Positions 56,376 through 64,000 of a stretch of 64,000 bases of DNA are shown here, piece by piece; within the stretch, counting starts at the first letter, position 1, and every line of letters begins with the position of its first letter. The DNA is taken from positions 72,926,500 to 72,990,499 of the forward strand of contig CM057827.1 in the NCBI GenBank assembly GCA_030068075.1, given 5' to 3'. Both the position numbers and the translations under genes were made by a program. The notes under the pieces are model-generated. The model was given only the letters and a program-made list of their open reading frames with translations, was not told where the DNA came from and made no database searches. This DNA comes from Paguma larvata (Eukaryota; Chordata; Mammalia; Carnivora; Viverridae).

Positions 56376-57038
56376 TGATTTCCCTAATTCTTAAATCATG
56401 CTCTTTTGCCTTAGTTTCTCTCTTTTTTTTTTTCTTCATTATTCTCCATAATTTCGTGTATTATATCAGTGATTCACTGTTCTGCTTCCTCCATCCTTGC
56501 CACAGCGACATTCATTCGAGATTGCCCCTCAGTTATAGCATTTTTAATTCTGTCTTGACTAGATTTTACTTCTTTTATCTCCACAGAGAGGGATTCTATG
56601 CTTTTTTACAACCCCAGCTCATATTCTTATTATGGTGATTCTCACTTCTGCTTCAAGCATCTTGCTTATATCTGTGTTGATGAAGTCCCTGGCTGTCATT
56701 TCTTCCTGTTATTTCTCTTGGAATGAATTTCTTAATTTTGTCATTTTAGAGGAAGAAAAAGAATTAATAAAATGAAACAAAAGGTTAAAATTAAAAATTA
56801 AAAACAACACAAAAAATTAAGTAAAGGACACTAGTTCCTAGGTGTATTTTGGTCTGGTTGTTGAAAGAAGCTTGATAGAAAAGAGAAAAAAGGGAAAAAA
56901 GAAAAAAAGTAAGAAAAAGTTTAAAATAAAAAAAGTTTACAATAAAATAGAATAAAATGAAATGGAATAAAAAATTACAAAAGATTAAAAACATAGTAAA
57001 ATTTTTTTAAACAGTTAATTTTATTTTTAATAATTTTT

Positions 57039-57245
57039 TTTAACATTTTAATTTATTTTTGAGAGACATAGAGACAGAGTGTGAGCAGGGGAAGGGCAGA
57101 GAGACAGGGAGACACAGAATCCGAAGCAGGCTCCAGGCTCTGAGCCATCAGCACAGAGCCCGACGCGGGGCTTGAACTCACAGACCGTGAGATCATGACC
57201 TGAGCTGAAGTTGGCTGCTTAACCGACTGAGCCACCCAGGTGCCC
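57039..57245 (-). mobile_element. CAN SINE in old L1 5' UTR
   Basis: Near-consensus copy with an 18-bp repeat TTATTTTTAATAATTTTT (57021-57038 and 57246-57263). Confidence 0.93.
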
Positions 57246-57263
57246 TTATTTTTAATAATTTTT

Positions 57264-57462
57264 AATATTTATTTTTGAGAGAGAGACACACTAAGCATGA
57301 TTAGAGGAGGGGCAGAGAGAGAGGGAAACACAGACTCTGAATCAGGCTCCATGCTCTCAGTTGCCAGCAGTGAGCCTGATGCAGGCCTTGAATTCATGAA
57401 CTGTGAGACCATGACCTAAGCCATGGTTGGTAAGTTGGCCATCTGTGCTACCCTGGTGCCCT
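57264..57462 (-). mobile_element. Older CAN SINE, adjacent
   Basis: More diverged minus-strand copy. The SINE at 57039 inserted into its T-rich tail. Confidence 0.85.
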
Positions 57463-59285
57463 AAAATCAAAATTAACTAAACTAAATTTACTAGACTAGA
57501 CTAAAATTTTTTTTTCTTTTCATATCCAAGAAAAAGAAAAGAAAGAGAAGAGAAAAACACATTTAAACAAAAGCAAACAAAACAAAACAAACAAAAAAAC
57601 AACTGAATAGATGAACCAGAAACAAAATGAAACCCAAATGAAATTATGTTCATTTTCTCCTAGAACTGAAATTATGTTGCACTTTATAGTCCATATAGTA
57701 AGCAGGTAGAGAGACTTGTGGTGTTCCTCTAGGGCATGTGCTTGGAGGGTGCAGTTGGGTGGGACTTGGTGTAATGGCTCCATTGTCCACTAGGTGGCGC
57801 TGCTTGGCTTACTGGGGTGGATCCGTGTAGTGGGTGTGCGTATGCCCATGCATGGGAGAGGTGAATAAGGTGTTACTCAGCTTCCTAATTTCTGGCACAG
57901 GAACTCTGCACCCCTCCTTTTTTTCAGGCTTCGGTCCACTTACTGTCCTTGTCCAAGCCATCAGCCTGCCAGGCGGAACCCCCCCTGAATTTTATCTCAG
58001 ATGGGGCTGTGCTTTCAATCCCCTCACTTTCAAGACCCCTATAACTTGGACACGCTCTGACCCTCTGGGAGAGAGTGTTGTTGAGCAATGGCTGGGTACT
58101 GACTTGCCCCAGAGAACGTTCATGTGATCCTGCTGTGGCAGTAGTTTAGAGATTGTGTCTGGGTTCTGACTTGCCCAAGAAAAACTTTATTGGGCTGCAC
58201 AACCGAAAAGTTTCAGAGATTACGGCAAATCATAACATAGCCGGTGCCAGATTTCACCGCACTCTGGCCTCTTTGTTCCAATACTAGCAAATGTGGCTAT
58301 TCTCTGGAGTCCCCTGGGACATTTGCCTGTGGGGAGGCCATATGTCCTCTACCAAATGTCGTCCAAACATGGGAACCACTTCTCCCCATGTGGCCCACGG
58401 ACCCCTCTGATCTTGCTGCCTGCTCCTGGGGATTTGCCCTTCCTCCCCACTAGAGCAGCAGCAGGTATTGGGCTCTGGCTCTCCCCTGTTTATAGAGTCC
58501 TTAATGGTATTGAAACCCTCCCATTTTCTGTTAGTGGTTTTGGGGAACAAATTTCTTGTTCAGTCCCTTGTGTTTCCACTCTTTCTCTTTCTCTCCAGTT
58601 ACTTTTTAGGAGAGCGCTTTTCTGTACTCTCCTGATGTGCCGCACTCTCCATTCCCCCTGTCTCTGCCCTCTCTCCACAAAAACAGCTCCCTACCTTGTG
58701 TGGCTTCTCTCTCTCCCAGGTCACCTCTCCATGCCACCCACCTGCTAGTTCCCTTATTTTCAAGGAAGTTCCCCAACTTGCTCCTAAAAGAGTATGGACA
58801 GATTTGTCTACCATTTGCCACCTCTCCCCCACCCCCATAGTGCATGTTGTCTTTTGTATGTTGTCTTTCTGCGCAGGCTGCTGTCTCATTAAAGGTGGCA
58901 TGTCACTCAGTGCTGAATCAGCTGAGTTTTAAAGCTCCAGGCTTCAAGTCCTACTGGTTTTACAAACTCACAGAATTCGGCCCCTCTAGTTGTCCAAGCT
59001 AAACATTATGGGGATTAGTCTTCTCTATGGAGCTCCCTGGGATAAGGGCCTATTTCTCTGCCCTTTCCATTTGTGTAGTTACTTCCTTCCTGCAGGGAGA
59101 TTTCCTCTGCCTTTCTGACTTTCAAAATCTTTCAGGTGCAGCTTCTTCTCTATATTCAGTTGTGGAATTTGTTCTGCCAGTCTTTGGATCACTCTCTGGT
59201 TTATTGACTTGGATGTGGATGATATCTAGCTACAAATGTGAGATGAGATGAGGTCAGGGTCCTCTTACTCTGCCATCTTCCCAAG

Positions 59286-59555
59286 CTCTCCTCTACATTA
59301 TCTCTTAAGATTGTCATGAAAACATCATTCCAGATTTAGAATGTCCTTTCTTAGAATCGAGGAGGAGGACTTTCCATTCATTTTGAGCAAATGAGCTCCC
59401 TGGCTTTCCCCCTTCCCAACTATGTATCGTCAAGGACAGATTACAGATATAAATTCCTTTAAAAAGAAACAAACGTTATTTAACAACTGGAAATAAGAGT
59501 TTTAAAATGGCCTAGCCTCTCTGTAGTCTATTGTCAACAAAACTTTTCATAATAT
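59286..59555. other. Intergenic, nothing recognised
   Basis: Short spacer between the old L1 and an L2 remnant. Confidence 0.4.
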
Positions 59556-60125
59556 AAATGGGGTAATGTAGGTCCTCTGCTCAAAACTCTCCAAAGGCAT
59601 CCCATCTCACACAGAAATAAAAGTTCTTACTATGGTGTACAAGGTTCTGCACAATTTGGCCCTCTGATCATTCTCTTTGACTCTATCTCCAAATTTCTCC
59701 CCTGCCCCTATTTCTCTACTTCAGCCCAACCAACCTCCTTGATGTTACTTGAACTTAATCCTGCCTTGGGATCTTAGAGAACTTGTTTTCCTCTCCTTGA
59801 ATGCTCTTGCCTCAGCTGTCTATATGGCTCCTTTCCTCATCTACTCAAGCCTTTGCTCAAATACTGCCTTCTTCATGTGGTCTTCCCTTATTATCATCCT
59901 ATTCAAAATTTCCACCCTTCGTATCCTCACTCCACTTTCTGCATAGTGCTTATCACGCTTTGACATCCGATATATTTTACTTATGTTTTTTTAAAATTTT
60001 CTGTCCCCTACATAGAAAGTAAACTATGTGGATAGTGGTCTTTGAACATTTTGGTTATGGTGTATCTCTGGTAGTTAGAAGAGTGCCAAGAACATAGTAA
60101 ATACTAACAAACTCTTTGTTGAAAG
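59556..60125 (+). mobile_element. L2 LINE remnant, plus strand
   Basis: Typical L2 3' features: TTGAATGCTCTTGCCTCAG, CCTTTGCTCAAATACTGCCTTCTTCA, TAGTGCTTATCAC, CATAGAAAGTAAACT and an end with AAGAGTGCCAAGAACATAGTA. Moderately diverged. Confidence 0.8.
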
Positions 60126-60620
60126 AACAACAAATTATTACAATTTTATCTGATGTTAGGACACATATCACTTCTAAAAGCATGAAACTTTCAGTCTGTA
60201 CCTAACCTGGAAGATTCTCAACCATGCAGACCCAAGGGGTAAGAAAGTCCCTTAAGTATGTATCCATTAGGCATTTGAATTAGATTCTTTATTCACTTTA
60301 GAAAATATTAGTCTGTCTTAAGCAATGCTTTGAGTACAGCAATGATGTATACCTGGGATAACTGCCTTTGCTCTCTCTTCCACCACTATATCCAAGTAAC
60401 CAAATCTAAATCGTATACAATAGCACAGTATGATGCCCTCATACTATCTACTGGAGTTATTCATGTCGGAAATATTGTTGTTACATTTACAATGTAAAAT
60501 GAATCTGCTATGGTTTAACTTTACCATGTTGGTTAAAGAATAAAGCATTGAGGGAGCTCACTGAGAAACCTTTAAAGTGTGCATTGGAGAATTGTCAGCA
60601 GTAAATCAAGTCTTTCTTAA
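60126..60620. other. 3' flank of the 60678 gene, nothing recognised
   Basis: AT-rich. ATTAAA on the minus strand at 60628-60633, 45 bp past the stop, is the nearest candidate poly(A) signal. Confidence 0.35.
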
Positions 60621-60677
60621 TTAGTTTTTTAATGTCTGGACATTGGTTAGCTTGGTCTCATGTAGACTATTTTATGT

Positions 60678-61604
60678 TCATTCTATCCTCAGGATTTTCT
60701 TCAGTGCAGCCTTCATTTCCTTGTTTCGTAAGCTGTAAATCAGAGGGTTTAGGAAGGGAGTCACCACAGAGTAGAACAAAGTCAAAATCTTCTGAATTTC
60801 AGCTGGGTTATCAGCTGTGGGGCTCACATACATTGCCAAAAGGGCGCCAAAGAATAAGCATACCACTGTCAGATGTGATCCACAGGTGGAAAAGGCCTTC
60901 CTCAGGCCAGCAGCTGAAGGCACTTTTAACACAGCTCTCAGTAAAAGAGTATAGGAGCCAAGAATATATAGAAGTGTGAGAATGATAATGAGGGAGTTCA
61001 GGACATAGAAGATGATCTCCATGACAGGAGCTGAGGCACAGGACAGAGCCATCAGTGGGTCCATGTCACACATAAAGTGATCAATGGTGTTGGGTCCACA
61101 GAAAGGCAATTGAGAGAGCTGTATAGTGGAGACAGAATAACTAAGGAATCCCAACACCCAACAGAGAGACATCAAGATACAGCAGAGTTTTTGGGTCATG
61201 GTGGTTGAATAGTGCAGTGGGTGACAGATAGCAAGGTACCGATCATATGCCATGATGCAGAGGAAATATGCCTCAGTTGTACCAAGGGAAGTAAAAAAAT
61301 ATAACTGGAGGAAACAGCCAACAAAAGAGATGGTTTTTGTCTCTGAGAAGAAATTGACTAGCATATTGGGCACAGTGGAAGTAATGTACAAGATTTCAAG
61401 GAAAGCAAAATTGCCCAGAAGAATATACATTGGGGTATGGAGCCGTTGGTCCAACCTTACAGCACAGACAATGGCCCCATTTCCCATTATGGTAAATATA
61501 TAGATTCCAAAGAACAGTGAGAACAGGAAACTTTGCAATTCCTGACAACCAGGGAAGCCTAGGAGGACAAACTCGGTCACAGTGCTCATCTCTGAACTGT
61601 TCAT
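60678..61604 (-). CDS. Olfactory receptor, OR11H-type, 308 aa, intact
   Basis: Odorant GPCR, uninterrupted. Marks are Asn2 glycosylation site (NSS), GN at 41-42, LHTPMY at 55-60, Cys97, MAYDRYLAIC at 118-127, loop cysteines at 169, 179 and 189, KAFSTCGSHL and NPLIYSLRNKEMK. Unusual points are FFTSLGTTEAYF in helix 3 where its neighbours have FFFSLGTTECFF, and an early end (KKILRIE) that leaves a short tail. The frame is open 28 codons further upstream to 61688, but a splice acceptor at 61616 falls within that part. By position, upstream of OR11H6 on the same strand, it could correspond to human OR11H5P, which I recall as a pseudogene; I do not assign the symbol. Confidence 0.92.
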   Translation of the reverse strand: MNSSEMSTVTEFVLLGFPGCQELQSFLFSLFFGIYIFTIMGNGAIVCAVRLDQRLHTPMYILLGNFAFLEILYITSTVPNMLVNFFSETKTISFVGCFLQLYFFTSLGTTEAYFLCIMAYDRYLAICHPLHYSTTMTQKLCCILMSLCWVLGFLSYSVSTIQLSQLPFCGPNTIDHFMCDMDPLMALSCASAPVMEIIFYVLNSLIIILTLLYILGSYTLLLRAVLKVPSAAGLRKAFSTCGSHLTVVCLFFGALLAMYVSPTADNPAEIQKILTLFYSVVTPFLNPLIYSLRNKEMKAALKKILRIE

Positions 61605-61615
61605 GGATTCCAGGG

Positions 61616-61637
61616 CTGCAGAGGAGACAGAAAACAC
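61616..61637 (-). other. Splice acceptor of the 60678 gene
   Basis: Minus strand TTTTCTGTCTCCTCTGCAG, 11 nt before the ATG at 61604; the strongest of the five acceptors. Confidence 0.75.
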
Positions 61638-61639
61638 CA

Positions 61640-62300
61640 TTATACAAGTTATTTGGTTTCCTGGAAAGCTGGTAGGAAATGTATGCAAGGTGTTTATGGT
61701 GACTATTTGGCAATTAGTTTGTACAACTCATGCATGAACTCCTTAGCTCTTATTTAAATTGAACCAGTCAATAATTCTAACTATCCCAAATTTCAATACA
61801 CTTAGGTTCATAACAATGGAATATTTACATTATTTGGATTTTCTTTATCAGTGGGTTTCGGTTAAAAGGAAAATACAATCTTCCCTTGGAGATTTTGGAA
61901 GTTTGGAATATTACCCTCTGTGAAAGGCAGTAAAATGGTTATTAGGTTGTATTTTTTTCCCACCCAGAGTTAATTATTTCTAATAGAACCGCGTTTAGTC
62001 TGTGTTAATCTTTTAGCCAAGAATTAGGACTGGAATAACTTTTTTTGACATCTCTCACTAAGTAGAAAGTACTTGGCATCTCAGATATACTAGGGCTATG
62101 AATGTCCATTATGCTTTCTGAGCTATTGACATCAGAATAATTTTCTCTTATAACTTATTAATGAATTATAAATTTTAGCATAAAAACCAGGATAGAGGTC
62201 ATAGTAATATTTTTCTGGAGAGTTGAGAGTTAATAGTTACCTCAGAGTATTACTTGAGTTACAATGTGCTTCAGTACAATGTGACTTTGTGCTTTTATTT
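61640..62300. other. Upstream flank of the 60678 gene
   Basis: No repeat. CTTCCCTTGGAG at 61880-61891 is a near O/E site and TAATTA at 61971-61976 a homeodomain core, but they lie only 0.3 kb from the acceptor, leaving little room for a first exon and intron. Confidence 0.35.
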
Positions 62301-62318
62301 TAAACTACCCTAATTTGT

Positions 62319-62494
62319 CACACCTGAGTGACTCAGTGAGTTAAGCGTCTAACTTCGGCTCAGGTGTCCTTAGGTTCGAGTCCTGCATCAGGCTCTGTGC
62401 TAACAGCTTTGGATTCTGTCTCCCTCTCTCCCTGCCCCCCCCCACCGCTTGCACTCTGTCTCTCTCTTTCGAAATAAATGATAAAAAACCCCCC
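62319..62494 (+). mobile_element. Diverged, shortened CAN SINE, plus strand
   Basis: Head CACCTGAGTGACTCAGTGAG, B-box-like GGTTCGAGTCC, CT-rich part and short tail. 17-bp target repeat AAACTACCCTAATTTGT (62302-62318) with one mismatch at 62495-62511. Confidence 0.88.
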
Positions 62495-62547
62495 AAACTC
62501 CCCTAATTTGTTAAATATTCACCTTTTTAAACAAGTGCAGTGTTTTA

Positions 62548-62789
62548 TTTTTTTTTTATTTATTTTTTTTTTTTAAATTTTTTTTAATGTTTATTTATTT
62601 TTGAGACAGAGAGAGACACAGAGCACGAGTGGGGAGGGGCAGAGAGAGAGGGAGACACAGAATCGGAAGCAGGCTCCAGGCTCTGAGCTGTCAGCACAGA
62701 GCCCGACGCGGGGCTCGAACTCACAGACTGTGAGATCATGACCTGAGCCGAAGTCGGACGCTCAACCGACTGAGCCACCCAGGCGCCAC
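62548..62789 (-). mobile_element. Young CAN SINE, minus strand
   Basis: Near-consensus with a long T-run and a perfect 16-bp target repeat CAAGTGCAGTGTTTTA (62532-62547 and 62790-62805). Confidence 0.95.
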
Positions 62790-63072
62790 CAAGTGCAGTG
62801 TTTTAAATAATTTACCATAAATTTCTCATTAAAATATTTGTTTCAAGTAAAGTATTTGTTTCCTCTACTTGGAAGGATTCGTACTTATGTTGGCCACATA
62901 TCACAGAAGATGAGTTTCAGCATTTCTGATTGCAAACACACCTGCTCACATGCAGGAAACTCAGAATCCTCATAAACCAGGAGAGATTAATTATGAAAAG
63001 TCAAATAGACAAACTAGCATACATAACATAGCCCTAAATGTTGTAAAAGGTTGATTCCTTGCTGAACACAAA

Positions 63073-63162
63073 ATGATATTTTCTGTCATTTTAGTTATAC
63101 ACAAACCATATGTAAAAATGATATTTTTTCTCATTTTGGCTATATACAAACCATATATAAAA
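63073..63162. repeat. 45-bp tandem duplication
   Basis: Two units (63073-63117, 63118-63162) share ATGATATTTT, TCATTTT and TACAAACCATAT blocks, with several differences. Confidence 0.8.
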
Positions 63163-63174
63163 ATATTAAATAAG

Positions 63175-63380
63175 AGGGGCACCTGGGTGGCTCAGTCGGT
63201 TAAGCATCCGACTTCGGCTCATATCATGATCTCGTGGTTTGTGAGTTCGAGCCCGCGTCAGGCTCTGTGCTAATGGCTCAGAGCCTGGAACCTGCTTCCG
63301 ATTCTGACTCCCTCTCTCTCTGCTCCTCCCCTGCTCACACTCTGTCTCTCTCTCTCTCTCAAAAATAAAAAAAAATTAAA
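63175..63380 (+). mobile_element. Young CAN SINE, plus strand
   Basis: Near-consensus head (GGCACCTGGGTGGCTCAGTC) and a perfect 16-bp target repeat AAAAATATTAAATAAG (63159-63174 and 63381-63396). Confidence 0.95.
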
Positions 63381-63422
63381 AAAAATATTAAATAAGATTT
63401 CTCCAAATGCAAGGAAATTTAA

Positions 63423-63617
63423 AAAATTTTTAAAAATGTTTATTTACTTTTGAGAGACAGAGAGACAGAGTACAAGCAGGGGAGGGGTAGAGTGAGAGGG
63501 AGACACAGATTCTGAAGCAGGCTCCAGGCTCTGATCAGTCAGCCCAGACTCACGAACCGTGAGATCATGACCTGACCCAAAGTCAGGTGCTGTACTCACT
63601 GAGCCACCCAGGAACCC
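63423..63617 (-). mobile_element. CAN SINE, minus strand, internal deletion
   Basis: Minus-strand copy missing part of the middle. AAGGAAATTT (63409) and AAGGATATTT (63619) are target repeats. Confidence 0.88.
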
Positions 63618-63629
63618 CAAGGATATTTT

Positions 63630-64000
63630 TAAACATTAAGTTATTTAATACGTTTCAAATAATCTAAAATGCTTATGTCTTGTTATTTCAATTTACTAAT
63701 GCTACAAATGCTATAAATACATTTACCTTATCCAAATAAAATTTACTTTCAAAATGAAAAAATCTTATTTTTTAATAATCAAGAACATGAAAAATATAGA
63801 AACAGACCAAAAAAACCCCAAAACCATCCCACTTCCTAGAATAAACAAATTTTAACTCTTTGAAGAATTGAATCCTTCTTTTCTTTAAAAATTAAAATGG
63901 GTTTTTCAAAATGTTTTATAACCTGTTTTTAAGAAATAATATGCTTTAGTACTTTTTTCCATGTTAGAAATATAGCTCTACTTCCTATGATTCAGTAATT
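63630..64000. other. Intergenic, nothing recognised
   Basis: AT-rich with no open frame or clear repeat to the window end. Confidence 0.4.

Larger units (their letters stand above)
44668..59285 (-). mobile_element. Old full-length carnivore L1, split by a younger L1
   Basis: Reading right to left: 5' UTR (59285-56760, with a YY1-like AAGATGGCAG at 59271-59280 on the minus strand), ORF1 remnant (56740-55743), a 6.5 kb young L1 inserted between 49180 and 55743, ORF2 remnant (49165-45000) and 3' UTR (45000-44668). Five later insertions (four SINEs and the young L1) sit inside. Its longest ORF2 piece, 46623-47273, retains the [11 protein letters not shown] region, but the reverse-transcriptase FADD motif reads FVDY, so it is catalytically dead. 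Confidence 0.85.

Noticed and set aside
1..64000. A previously undescribed multi-gene system
   Set aside because: All intact host coding sequences are olfactory receptors; everything else of any length is retroposon-derived or lacks coding signals.

Overview
The window is mammalian nuclear DNA from a carnivore, most probably a felid. About 25 copies of a tRNA-derived CAN SINE are scattered through it. Their heads have the feliform form (GGGCGCCTGGGTGGCTCAG), with internal CT-rich tracts and an AATAAATAAACATTAAAA tail. LINE-1 elements have the carnivore type of 3' UTR and 5' UTR. No bacterial, phage, plasmid or CRISPR feature is present.

The genes are one kind only: five intact, single-coding-exon olfactory receptors of family 11. 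In order they are an OR11H4-like gene (2779-3729, minus), an unassigned OR11 gene (13302-14246, plus), an OR11H7-like gene (33391-34335, minus), an OR11H6-like gene (38647-39570, minus) and an unassigned OR11H-type gene (60678-61604, minus). Read on the minus strand, the order H6, H7, H4 matches what I recall of the human 14q11.2 cluster. The extra plus-strand gene between H7 and H4, and the intact gene upstream of H6, are the locus-specific features. Every gene has a pyrimidine tract plus AG acceptor 6-24 bp before its coding start, the usual OR layout of a non-coding 5' exon spliced to the coding exon. This sets the start codon in three genes whose reading frame is open further upstream.

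Between the genes the window is mostly retroposons. 0.4-1.5 kb is a three-layer nest (SINE hit by a SINE and by a twin-primed L1). 4.1-4.65 kb is a second twin-primed L1. 7.8-10.6 kb holds old L1 pieces. 16.8-26.1 kb is an old plus-strand L1 split by a nearly full-length 6.2 kb minus-strand L1 (itself carrying eight SINEs) and by a second 1.6 kb L1. 26.4-30 kb is L1 5' UTR and ORF1 remnants. 44.2-59.3 kb is an old minus-strand L1 split by a much younger full-length L1 (49181-55727, 15-bp target duplication, intact ORF1, broken ORF2, CpG-rich tandemly repeated 5' UTR). Older MIR and L2 remnants lie at 15.4, 31.3, 39.6, 41.5 and 59.6 kb.

The genes do not form a pathway. Each would be expressed monoallelically, one per olfactory neuron, and would couple to the olfactory G protein/cAMP cascade. 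I found no undescribed biological system. The items most worth checking are the lost ancestral start codon of OR11H6, the tandem duplication that doubles its candidate poly(A) signal, the inverted extra OR gene, the repeated promoter region of the young L1, and the consistent SINE/host-L1 orientation.
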